Shown here in pieces: positions 32,256 through 39,656 of a stretch of DNA of 64,000 nt. Positions within the stretch are counted from its first letter, which is position 1. Each line of letters begins with the position of its first letter. The notes under the pieces were generated by a model that searched no databases, had not been told where the DNA came from, and worked only from the letters and a program-made list of their open reading frames with translations. The position numbers were made by a program, and so were the translations under genes. Origin of the DNA: Nocardioides sp. (GTDB lineage Bacteria > Actinomycetota > Actinomycetes > Propionibacteriales > Nocardioidaceae); contig JACJWV010000003.1 of the NCBI GenBank assembly GCA_020636915.1, positions 248,001-312,000 on the forward strand, written 5' to 3'.

Positions 32256-33317
32256 TCAGAGCAGCGGGCGGGTGCGGGACGGCTCCGGCCGCAGGGCCGT
32301 GGCCTCCTCGGCGCGCCGGCCGCGCCGGCCCGGCGACCCGGTGAGCGCGAGGTCCACGCGGATGACCACGAACCCCAGGAGCAGGCCGACCACGACGCCG
32401 TACACGACGGCCAGGCCGGCCTCCTCGAGCGTGACGGCGGGGTTGACCAAGGCGTTGGCGATCGGGGTGGTGGCCGCCACGCCGAAGGCGCACACCCACC
32501 AGCCCTGGCGGCGCCGGGCGCGCATGTGGGTGCCCCAGGCCAGGGCGGGGACGCCGAGCAGGGTCTCGAGGGGGCGCGGGAACGCGCCGAGGTGGTCGCG
32601 GCTCCAGGCGACGCCGTCGAGCAGGCCGTCGACCAGGGACGGGGTGCCGTAGCGGCGCAGCAGCTCGGCGTAGGCGAGCGTCACGGCGAGCACGACGGTG
32701 CCGATCAGCACCGTCACCACTCCGCGGCGCCCGAGCCCGTGCAGACCTGCGCCGAGCCGGTAGACCACGGCGAAGGCGCCGAGCAGCGACAGCCCGAGGG
32801 TCACGTACTCGAAGCGCGCCAGGGTCGCGACGGGCTCGAACCCGACGACCGCCAGCGCGCCGATCCCGGCGACCACCGCGGCGACGAGGACCTCCCGGAC
32901 CGCGTGCACGAACCGCACCGCCGGGACGGTCGCCATCACGGCGAGGACCGCGGTGACCACGGAGGTGAGCACGGCGGCCCCGGTCCGGAGCGTGTCGTGG
33001 TCGGTGACGACGACCGCGACGCCGAGCACCAGCGCGAGGGTGCCGACGACGATCGGGCGGCCACCGGTGCGTGCCGCAAGCGCCCAGGAGTACGCCGTCA
33101 CGACCGCGACCGAGCCCGCGTCGCACAGCCACGACGGGCCGACTCCCGCCAGCCGCGCGACCAGCGCGCCGAGGCCGGCCGCGACGAGCACCGCCCACCC
33201 GACGAGGGGCGCCCGCGAGCTCGCCACCCGCTCGACCCGGCTGCGCACGGAGGCCGCGGCGCGGGAGCGTCGGGACGGGGGCCGCTCGGCACGACGACGC
33301 GGAGCGGACCTGGACAC
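32256..33317 (-). CDS. Polytopic membrane protein of unknown function
   Basis: The 353-residue protein has a very basic N-terminus (PRRRAERPPSRRSRAAASVR), about eight to nine predicted membrane helices and a basic proline-rich tail. Segments include SWLCDAGSVAVVTAYSWALA and LLGVPALAWGTHMRARRRQG. I recognise no transporter or enzyme motif. The GTG at 33317 starts only 12 nt after the stop of the upstream nitrilase-like gene on the same strand, so the two may be an operon. An arginine-rich DNA- or membrane-contacting start is notable but untested. Confidence 0.7.
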   Translation of the reverse strand: MSRSAPRRRAERPPSRRSRAAASVRSRVERVASSRAPLVGWAVLVAAGLGALVARLAGVGPSWLCDAGSVAVVTAYSWALAARTGGRPIVVGTLALVLGVAVVVTDHDTLRTGAAVLTSVVTAVLAVMATVPAVRFVHAVREVLVAAVVAGIGALAVVGFEPVATLARFEYVTLGLSLLGAFAVVYRLGAGLHGLGRRGVVTVLIGTVVLAVTLAYAELLRRYGTPSLVDGLLDGVAWSRDHLGAFPRPLETLLGVPALAWGTHMRARRRQGWWVCAFGVAATTPIANALVNPAVTLEEAGLAVVYGVVVGLLLGFVVIRVDLALTGSPGRRGRRAEEATALRPEPSRTRPLL

Positions 33318-33328
33318 GGCAGGCCAGG

Positions 33329-34093
33329 TTACAGACGCCGGTTGGCGAGCGAGGGGTTGGTCCTGCGGGCCGACTCCAGCCCCGCGCGGTCGATCTCCGC
33401 GACCAGCACCTCGTCCCCCTCGCCCGCCTCCGCCAGGACGTCGCCGAGGGGGTCCACGATCATCGAGTGACCGCTGTAGCGCGGTCCGGGCTGGGCCGCA
33501 GCGGCGACGAAGACGGTGTTCTCGATGGCCCGGGCGCGGAGCAGCGTGCGCCAATGGTCGACCTTGCGCGGCCCGGCCACCCAGGCCGCCGGCAGCGCGA
33601 GCACCTCGGCGCCCTCGTCCACGAGCATCCGGGCCAGCTCGGGGAACCGCAGGTCGTAGCAGGTCATCAGGCCGACCCGGAAGCCCGCGACGTCCACCAG
33701 CGCCGGCGCGACGGGCCCGGCGCAGAGCCGGTCGGACTCGCGGTAGCCGAAGGAGTCGTAGAGGTGGATCTTGCGGTAGGACGCCTCAGCCGCGCCCCGC
33801 ACGACGAGCGTGTTGAAGGGCCGGTCGGGGTCGTCGCCGGTCTCGAACATCCCCACGACGACCGTCGTGCCGCGCTCGCCGGCCACCCGGGCGACCTCGG
33901 TCGCGAAGGGACCGTCGACGGGCTCGGCGTACCGGCTCACGTCGGAGCCGGGGTCCCCGAAGTCGCGGGCGAAGGCCTCGGGGAAGACGACCAGGTCGGT
34001 GCCGGCCGGGGTCAGCCGGCCGAGCAGCTCCCGGTTGCCCGCCGGGTCGAGGCCGGAGGCGTGCTGGACGAGCGCGAGGCGGAGTCTGGCCAC
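33329..34093 (-). CDS. Carbon-nitrogen hydrolase (nitrilase superfamily)
   Basis: This is a 254-residue amidase-type member of the nitrilase superfamily. The catalytic triad is visible: Glu in VVFPEAFARDF (about residue 40), Lys in YRKIHLYDSFGYRESD (about 105) and Cys in GLMTCYDLRFPELAR (about 140). The HLYD...RESD and TCYDLRFPE segments resemble Nit1/deaminated-glutathione amidase relatives, so repair of deaminated glutathione-like thiols or omega-amidase activity is possible. The GTG at 34093 is only 18 nt from the start of the divergent mobA-like gene. Confidence 0.88.
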   Translation of the reverse strand: MARLRLALVQHASGLDPAGNRELLGRLTPAGTDLVVFPEAFARDFGDPGSDVSRYAEPVDGPFATEVARVAGERGTTVVVGMFETGDDPDRPFNTLVVRGAAEASYRKIHLYDSFGYRESDRLCAGPVAPALVDVAGFRVGLMTCYDLRFPELARMLVDEGAEVLALPAAWVAGPRKVDHWRTLLRARAIENTVFVAAAAQPGPRYSGHSMIVDPLGDVLAEAGEGDEVLVAEIDRAGLESARRTNPSLANRRL

Positions 34094-34111
34094 CCTGCGA
34101 GACTGCCACAC

Positions 34112-34693
34112 ATGGAGCTCCCACCCGGCACGTTCGGCTTCGCGGTCGTCGTGCTTGCGGGCGGTCGCGCGGCGCGGCTCGACGGTGCCGACAAGGCCTC
34201 GATCGAGCACCGGGGCCGCTCGCTGCTCGAGCACGCGATCGAGGCCTGCGTCGACGCCCAGGAGGTCGTGGTGGTCGGCGACCCGGTCCGGACCACCCGG
34301 CCGGTGACGTTCTGCCGTGAGAGCCCGCGGTACGGCGGGCCGGTGGCCGCCCTGCTGACCGGGCGTGACGCCCTCGTCCGGCCGCCGCGCACGGTCGGGG
34401 TGCTCGCGGTCGACATGCCCCGGGTCACGCCCTGGACCTTCCGGCGCCTGCACGCGGCGGCGGTCGGCCACGACGGGGCGTTCCTCACCGACGCGGCCGG
34501 GCGCCGGCAGCTCGCCGGCGTCCTCGACGCGGGCCGCCTCGACGCCGTGCGGCCTGACCACGAGGGCCAGCACGGGATGCCGATCCACCGGTTGCTGTCC
34601 TCCCTCGACCTCGTCGAGGTGCCTCCCGAGGGCGACGAGGGCCGCGACGTCGACACCTGGGCCGACGTGCGCGACCTGGCGGACGAGGGCTGA
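34112..34693 (+). CDS. MobA-like molybdenum cofactor guanylyltransferase
   Basis: The 193-residue nucleotidyltransferase has the MobA/CTP-transferase start VVVLAGGRAARLDGADKASI (LAGGxxxR...K) and the metal-binding VLAVDMPRVTPWTF. MobA attaches GMP from GTP to molybdopterin to make the MGD cofactor. The usual MGxDK segment reads DGADKA, so related nucleotidyltransferases remain possible. A DUF6457 gene follows 61 bp downstream; that small protein is often next to or fused with actinobacterial MobA. The start is ATG 34112, 18 nt from the divergent nitrilase gene. Confidence 0.82.
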   Translation: MELPPGTFGFAVVVLAGGRAARLDGADKASIEHRGRSLLEHAIEACVDAQEVVVVGDPVRTTRPVTFCRESPRYGGPVAALLTGRDALVRPPRTVGVLAVDMPRVTPWTFRRLHAAAVGHDGAFLTDAAGRRQLAGVLDAGRLDAVRPDHEGQHGMPIHRLLSSLDLVEVPPEGDEGRDVDTWADVRDLADEG

Positions 34694-34754
34694 CCTCCGG
34701 GTCGGTCCCGGCGAGGGGCTTGCGGAGGCCGCGCGCTTCGGCAAGATTCAGTCC

Positions 34755-35087
34755 GTGAACCTCCACGACTGGATCGACGAGCTGAGCGACGTCCTCGACG
34801 TCGAGGCGGAGGTCGACGAGGGGCTGGTGCTCGACCTGGCCCGCGTCGCGGCCCACAACGTGGCGCGACCCGCCGCACCGATCACGGCGTACCTCCTCGG
34901 CTTCGCGGCCGGCTCGCAGGACGCCGATCCCGACGAGGTCGAGGTGCTGGCCGCCAAGGCCCAGCGCCTGGCCGACGGCTGGGACCGTCCCGCGAACGCG
35001 CCGGACCCCGACGACGTCGCCGTCGAGGTGCCGGTGCCCGACGACAGCTCCGTCGACCACACCGCCGACCACTACGAGGAGGAGTGA
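34755..35087 (+). CDS. DUF6457 family protein
   Basis: The 110-residue acidic protein begins NLHDWIDELSDVLDVEAEVD. It has the conserved helix VLDLARVAAHNVARPAAPIT with TAYLLGFAAG, the DUF6457 core seen beside molybdenum cofactor genes in actinobacteria. The last 30 residues are very acidic and disordered. Its role is unknown; it may assist MobA. The GTG at 34755 follows AAGATT with a 6-nt gap and lacks a ribosome site, so the transcript may be leaderless. Confidence 0.75.
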   Translation: MNLHDWIDELSDVLDVEAEVDEGLVLDLARVAAHNVARPAAPITAYLLGFAAGSQDADPDEVEVLAAKAQRLADGWDRPANAPDPDDVAVEVPVPDDSSVDHTADHYEEE

Positions 35088-35116
35088 CCCGACCGGACGG
35101 GTCCTAGGGTGACGGC

Positions 35117-36094
35117 ATGCGTGCCGTGATCGCCGACGGGGCCGGCGGCCCCGAGGTCCTGTCCGTCGCCGAGCTCCCCGACCCCGAGCCGGGGCCAGGC
35201 GAGGTCGTGCTCGCCGTCGCGGCGGCAGCCCTCAACCGCGCCGACCTGCTGCAGCGGCAGGGGTTCTACCCGCCGCCGCCGGGGGCTTCCGACGTCATCG
35301 GCATGGAGTGCAGCGGAACCGTCGCGGCGGTCGGCGAGGGCGTCAGCGGCTGGGCGGTGGGCGACCAGGCGTGCGCCCTGCTGGCCGGGGGCGGGTACGC
35401 CGAGCGGGTCGCCGTACCCGCCGGGCAGCTGATGCCCGTGCCGGCCGGCGTCGACCCCGTGACGGCGGCGGCGCTGCCGGAGGTCGCGTGCACGGTGTGG
35501 TCCAACGTCTTCATGATCGCCGGGCTCAAGCCCCGCGAGACGCTCCTGGTGCACGGCGGCGCCGGCGGCATCGGCTCCTTCGCGATCCAGCTCGCCCACC
35601 AGCTCGGCGCCCGCGTGCTGACGACGGCCGGGACCGACGACAAGCGCGCGGCGTGCCTCGCGCTGGGCGCCGACGTGGCGATCGACTACCGCGAGCAGGA
35701 CTTCGTCGAGGTCGTGCGGGAGGCGACCGACGGCCACGGTGCCGACGTGGTGCTGGACAACATGGGCGCGAAGTACCTCGACCGCAACCTCGACGCCCTC
35801 GCCACCGAGGGCCGCCTGGTCATCATCGGCATGCAGGGCGGGACCCGGGCCGAGCTCGACATCAACAAGCTGCTCCGCAAGCGGGCCGCCGTCATCGGGA
35901 CCACGCTCCGGGCCCGGCCGACCGAGGAGAAGGCGGCGATCTGCGCCTCGGTGGTCGAGCACGTGTGGCCGCTGGTGGGTGAGGGCCTGGTGCAGCCGGT
36001 GGTCCACGGCACGATGCCGCTGGCCGAGGTCGCGGCGGCGCACGCGCTGATGGAGTCCGGCGAGCACAGCGGCAAGATCCTGCTGGTCGTGTGA
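35117..36094 (+). CDS. NAD(P)H-quinone oxidoreductase (zinc-free MDR family)
   Basis: The 325-residue protein has the GroES-like start and catalytic fold of quinone oxidoreductases (NRADLLQRQGFYPPPPGASD, VIGMECSGTVAAVGEGV). The cofactor motif LLVHGGAGGIGSFAIQLAHQ and the family segment GADVVLDNMGAKYLDRNLDA follow. No catalytic zinc cysteines are present. It reduces quinones or enones with NADPH; it resembles the PIG3/TP53I3 branch. TAGGGT (35105-35110) ends 6 nt before the ATG, which indicates a leaderless mRNA. The bpa gene follows after 26 bp with its own -10-like box. Confidence 0.9.
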   Translation: MRAVIADGAGGPEVLSVAELPDPEPGPGEVVLAVAAAALNRADLLQRQGFYPPPPGASDVIGMECSGTVAAVGEGVSGWAVGDQACALLAGGGYAERVAVPAGQLMPVPAGVDPVTAAALPEVACTVWSNVFMIAGLKPRETLLVHGGAGGIGSFAIQLAHQLGARVLTTAGTDDKRAACLALGADVAIDYREQDFVEVVREATDGHGADVVLDNMGAKYLDRNLDALATEGRLVIIGMQGGTRAELDINKLLRKRAAVIGTTLRARPTEEKAAICASVVEHVWPLVGEGLVQPVVHGTMPLAEVAAAHALMESGEHSGKILLVV

Positions 36095-36120
36095 CGAGGT
36101 CCGGTGGATACGGTGGGCGC

Positions 36121-36786
36121 ATGAGCGAGCAGTCGCAGTCCGGCGGGCAGCAGCCCGGCGCCCGGGCCACCCCCGAGCAGGCCACCGACGAGCAGGCCGC
36201 CGACGAGCGGGCCGCCGGGGAGCAGGAGCAGCGCGTGGTCGTGATCGGCCCCGACGGCCAGCCCGTCGGGTCCATCCCCGCGTCGGCACTGGCAGGGGCC
36301 ACCGTCGAGGACGGGGACGACGCCGACGAGGACGAGCGCGCGATCACCGACCTGGTCGAGCAGCCGGCGAAGGTCATGCGGATCGGCAGCATGATCCGCC
36401 AGCTCCTCGAGGAGGTGAAGGCCGCACCGCTCGACGAGGCCAGCCGCAACCGGCTCAAGGAGATCCACCAGGCCTCGATCAAGGAGCTCGAGGCCGGCCT
36501 CGCGCCCGAGCTGGTCGAGGAGCTCGAACGGCTGACGCTGCCGTTCACCGAGAACGCGACCCCGTCCGAGGGCGAGCTGCGCATCGCTCAGGCCCAGCTG
36601 GTCGGCTGGCTCGAGGGGCTCTTCCACGGCATCCAGACCGCGATCTACGCCCAGCAGATGGCTGCCCGCGCCCAGTTCGAGCAGATCCGGCGCGCCCTGC
36701 CGCCCGGCGTCATGGCGCCCCAGGCCGACGCTGGCCAGCAGGAGCAGCCGCAGACTCCGGGCGACTCCGGCGGCATGTACCTGTAG
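36121..36786 (+). CDS. bpa: Bacterial proteasome activator Bpa
   Basis: The 221-residue protein has an acidic, Gln-rich disordered start and a four-helix core (PAKVMRIGSMIRQLLEEVKA, LVEELERLTLPFTE, AQLVGWLEGLFHGIQTAIYA). The Gln/Pro/Gly-rich tail ends in GGMYL. The last three residues fit the HbYX motif that docks in the 20S proteasome. Bpa forms a dodecameric ring and opens the proteasome without ATP. No proteasome core genes are in the window. TACGGT lies 6 nt before the ATG (leaderless pattern). The 32-bp repeats follow the stop. Confidence 0.93.
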   Translation: MSEQSQSGGQQPGARATPEQATDEQAADERAAGEQEQRVVVIGPDGQPVGSIPASALAGATVEDGDDADEDERAITDLVEQPAKVMRIGSMIRQLLEEVKAAPLDEASRNRLKEIHQASIKELEAGLAPELVEELERLTLPFTENATPSEGELRIAQAQLVGWLEGLFHGIQTAIYAQQMAARAQFEQIRRALPPGVMAPQADAGQQEQPQTPGDSGGMYL

Positions 36787-36801
36787 CCCTCCGGGCCCGG
36801 T

Positions 36802-36878
36802 GCCGAGTCGGCGCGTCTTGCCCGCCCAGCGAGGCCGAGTCGGCGCGTCTTGCCCGCCCAGCGAGGCCGAGTCGGCGC
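36802..36878. repeat. Tandem 32-bp intergenic repeat
   Basis: GCCGAGTCGGCGC begins at 36802, 36834 and 36866, a strict 32-bp period. The first two units are identical and the third is partial, running into the stop region of the minus-strand gene. The same core recurs, in both orientations, at 50462-50661. Both sites lie between convergent genes. Confidence 0.85.
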
Positions 36879-36880
36879 GG

Positions 36881-37468
36881 CTAGCCCGGGCCGCGGCGGC
36901 GACCGAGGCTGAGCACGAGCACCAGGCCGAGCAGGCCGACGAGGACGAGGGCGACGCCCGGCGCGGCCAGCCGGCTGCGGCTCATGGGCTCGTCGGCGAC
37001 CAGCGTGAAGGTCGCGTGCTCCGTCTCGGGCGGGATCGGGGAGGTGCCGGCACCGAGCAGCCGTTCGACGCGCGCGACGTGGGCGTCCGTCGCGCCCGTC
37101 GTACCGCCCTGGGAGGAGATCGCGAGGTCGCCGCCGTTGTCGGTGGCGAAGAAGAGGTACGCCGAGCCCTCGGCGAGGTCGGGGAGCCCGCAGGCACGGG
37201 TGCTGCGCGGTGTCATCACCATCGCCTCCTCGCCGACGTCGCCCTTGTAGCTGCGGTCGACCTGCACCGTGTAGTGGATGCCGGGCCCCTGGCGCACGCG
37301 GTCGGACACGGTCCCGGTGAAGACCGCGTCGGCCTCCCGCACCTGCTGCGACCAGCTCGCGTTCGAGGCGGGGCACGCCGACGCGGGCGCGGCGACGAGC
37401 ACCACGGCCCCGCCGACCAGCAGCAGGACCGCCAGCAGTCGTCGGATCAGCCCGCTCACCGTGTCCAT
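36881..37468 (-). CDS. Secreted NTR/TIMP-like protein with C-terminal membrane anchor
   Basis: The 195-residue protein has a signal peptide (LIRRLLAVLLLVGGAVVLVA, cleavage near APASA-C). An NTR-like domain starts right after with CPASNASWSQQVREADAVF and contains FTGTV...YTVQVDRSYKGDV and TRACGLPDL. A C-terminal helix (VALVLVGLLGLVLVLSL) with an RRRG tail keeps it in the membrane. Actinobacterial NTR-like domains are common and uncharacterised; the N-terminal Cys placement is typical of TIMP folds. ATG 37468 is chosen; an ATG at 37480 is also possible. It is the last gene after the serS operon, 21 bp behind a HAD gene. Confidence 0.75.
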   Translation of the reverse strand: MDTVSGLIRRLLAVLLLVGGAVVLVAAPASACPASNASWSQQVREADAVFTGTVSDRVRQGPGIHYTVQVDRSYKGDVGEEAMVMTPRSTRACGLPDLAEGSAYLFFATDNGGDLAISSQGGTTGATDAHVARVERLLGAGTSPIPPETEHATFTLVADEPMSRSRLAAPGVALVLVGLLGLVLVLSLGRRRGPG

Positions 37469-37489
37469 CTCACCACCCATCTCAACAGA

Positions 37490-38293
37490 TCACCGGTCGA
37501 GCAGGCCAACCAGGACCCGCGCGACGCCGTCCTCGTCGTTCGCGGGGGCAATCCGGCCGGCCGCCTCGAGCACGGTCGGGTGGGCGTTCGCCATGGCGTA
37601 CGACGTCCCCGCCCACGCGAGCATCGGCAGGTCGTTGGGCATGTCGCCGAAGGCCACCACGTCGGCCGCGTCGACGCCCAGCTCGGCGCACACCAGCGCC
37701 AGCGTGGACGCCTTGGTCACCCCCGGCGCACTGATCTCCAGCAGCGCGGTCGTCGACGACCAGGTGATCACCAGCCGGCCCCCGACCGCCTCCTCGGCGA
37801 CGTCCCAGAACTCCTGCGGCGCAAGCTGCTCGTGCCGGGCGAGCAGCTTGAGCGCGGGGCGGTCGAACAGCTCGGCCACCGGGCCGCGGCGCGAGCCCTC
37901 CGGGATGCCGTAGCGCTCCCGGAACTCCGGCTCCAGGCCGATCCCGTCGACGCGCTCGACCGCGAAGGAGGTGCCGGGCACCGCCGCACGCAGCAGCTCG
38001 CACACCGAGACCCCCAGCTCGGGCTCGATGGGGCGCTCCAGGCGCGGCCGGTGCCGGGCGACGTCCCAGACGAGCGCCCCGTTGGAGACGATCGCGATGC
38101 CGTGCGACCCGACGTGCTCGAAGACCTCCTCGGTCCACCGCAGCGGCCGACCGGTCACGAACACGACCGGGATGCCGGCCGCCTCGACGCGCGCCAGCAC
38201 CTCCGCGGTGTACGGCGACACGCTCCCGTCGTCGCGGACCAGGGTGCCGTCGAGGTCGGTGGCGACCAGCCCGGGCCGCCTCACCGGTCTCAT
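37490..38293 (-). CDS. HAD-superfamily (Cof-type) phosphatase
   Basis: The 267-residue protein has the nucleophile motif ATDLDGTLVRDDG, motif II VVFVTGRP, the Lys of GVTKAST and the metal motif VVAFGDMPNDLPML. The cap type is C2B, as in Cof sugar-phosphate phosphatases. The substrate is unknown. Its ATG overlaps the stop of the GNAT gene by 4 nt (ATGA), placing it in the serS operon. A second HAD of the same class is two genes upstream. Confidence 0.9.
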   Translation of the reverse strand: MRPVRRPGLVATDLDGTLVRDDGSVSPYTAEVLARVEAAGIPVVFVTGRPLRWTEEVFEHVGSHGIAIVSNGALVWDVARHRPRLERPIEPELGVSVCELLRAAVPGTSFAVERVDGIGLEPEFRERYGIPEGSRRGPVAELFDRPALKLLARHEQLAPQEFWDVAEEAVGGRLVITWSSTTALLEISAPGVTKASTLALVCAELGVDAADVVAFGDMPNDLPMLAWAGTSYAMANAHPTVLEAAGRIAPANDEDGVARVLVGLLDR

Positions 38294-38778
38294 GCGGACG
38301 GCAGCGGCCGGGCCATGACCAGGTGGCCGTCCTCGTTGCTGCCGCGCAGCTCGGTGAACCCGCACTTGGCGAGGACCCGGATGCTGGCCTTGTTCTCCGG
38401 CTCGACGCTCGCGCGCACCCGGACCCCCGCCCGGTCGGTCTCGACCAGAAGCGCCGTGAGCGCCTCGGTCGCGAAGCCCCAGCCGCGGGCCTCCTCGACC
38501 AGCCCGTAGCCGACCTCGGCCTCCAGGACCCCGTCGGGCGCCGGCTCGGGCGGACCGAAGAACCCGATCGACCCGAGCGCCGTCGCGCCGCGGACCACGT
38601 GGCGCGGCCCCCACGCGTCGTCCGGCCGGTACATCGTGGCCACGTCGCGGTCGTCCTGCCGCGGGTAGTCGCGGTGCCACCCCTCGCGGTGCGCGCCGGT
38701 GCGGATGTCGGCGGCCTCGTCGGGTGTCCAGACCGGCAGGCGGAGCCGCTCGCTGGTGACGACCTGGGGGAGGGTCAT
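38290..38778 (-). CDS. GNAT-family N-acetyltransferase
   Basis: The 162-residue protein has the RimJ/RimL-type GNAT pattern. It opens with TSERLRLPVWTPDEAADI; EVGYGLVEEARGWGFATEAL carries the acetyl-CoA loop. The end VEPENKASIRVLAKCGFTEL is the usual N-[KR]AS-RVLEK-GF motif. It transfers an acetyl group to an unknown amine, possibly a protein N-terminus. The gene overlaps its neighbours by 4 nt on both sides inside the serS operon. Confidence 0.88.
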   Translation of the reverse strand: MTLPQVVTSERLRLPVWTPDEAADIRTGAHREGWHRDYPRQDDRDVATMYRPDDAWGPRHVVRGATALGSIGFFGPPEPAPDGVLEAEVGYGLVEEARGWGFATEALTALLVETDRAGVRVRASVEPENKASIRVLAKCGFTELRGSNEDGHLVMARPLPSA

Positions 38779-39656
38779 GCGGAGGGTCCGAACCCTGGGG
38801 TTGAGGAGGGCGTGCTGCGCCCGTCTCGAAACCAACGGTCCAGCTCGGTGGCGAGGCCGTCGTCGTAGACGCTGGCCGTGACGTCGTCGGCGGCCGCGAT
38901 CACCTGCTCGATCGCCTGGCCCATCGCGACCGAGCGGCGTGCCCACGCGAACATCTCGAGGTCGTTGCGACCGTCGCCCACCGCCAGCGCGTCGTCGCCG
39001 GTCAGGCCGAGCTGCTCGGCCACGTGCTGGAGGCCCGACGCCTTCGAGACGCCCACGGGGGCCAGGTCGAGCCAGGCGGTCCAGCCGACCACGTAGTTGG
39101 TGCCGTGCAGCCCGAGGTCCTCGGCGAGCGCCACGAACTCGTCGGCGGTGGAGTTGGGGTCGCGGATGATCACACGACTCACCTCCGCGGCGAGCAGGTC
39201 CTCCACCTCGGTCAGGATCATGTCGCCGGACAGCTCGCCGTCGGGGAAGTGCGAGTTCACGCGGTAGCCGACGCCGCGCTCCTCGACCGCCACCAGCGCC
39301 TCCGGGTGCCGCTCGAGGATCGCCTCGACCGCCGGCCGGGCGTCGAAGGTCTCCTCGTGGACCACCTCGAGCGGGGGGTAGCGGAAGACCACGGCGCCGT
39401 TGGACGCGACCACCCAGACCCGGTCCCGACCGGGACCGTGCAGCTCCAGGAGGTCGGCGATCGGCGCCATGCCGTGCGGGGAGCGGCCACTGGCGAGCAC
39501 GACGTGCGCGCCGGCGTCCAGGGCACGCCGCACGGCGTCCTTCACCGCCGGCGAGACCTCCTCGTGGGTGGTGCCGGCCCCCTCGACCCACTTCAGGATC
39601 GTGCCGTCGATGTCGAGCGCGACGATCCGGGGCTGCCAGTCGCTCGGGACGCTCAC
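38775..39656 (-). CDS. HAD-superfamily hydrolase (Cof-type), second copy
   Basis: The 293-residue protein has IVALDIDGTILKW with the nucleophile Asp, VVLASGRSPHGM, VGVSKASGLQHVAEQLG with the Lys, and ALAVGDGRNDLEMFAWA. A C2-type cap lies between. It is probably a sugar or nucleotide phosphatase. The GTG at 39656 overlaps the serS stop by 4 nt and its stop overlaps the GNAT gene. Two related HAD enzymes flanking an acetyltransferase behind serS suggests a conserved block, but no shared pathway is evident. Confidence 0.9.
   Translation of the reverse strand: MSVPSDWQPRIVALDIDGTILKWVEGAGTTHEEVSPAVKDAVRRALDAGAHVVLASGRSPHGMAPIADLLELHGPGRDRVWVVASNGAVVFRYPPLEVVHEETFDARPAVEAILERHPEALVAVEERGVGYRVNSHFPDGELSGDMILTEVEDLLAAEVSRVIIRDPNSTADEFVALAEDLGLHGTNYVVGWTAWLDLAPVGVSKASGLQHVAEQLGLTGDDALAVGDGRNDLEMFAWARRSVAMGQAIEQVIAAADDVTASVYDDGLATELDRWFRDGRSTPSSTPGFGPSA

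Noticed and set aside
36802..36878. Possible CRISPR array at the 32-bp repeats
   Set aside because: The units are contiguous with no unique spacers, and there are no cas genes in the window.
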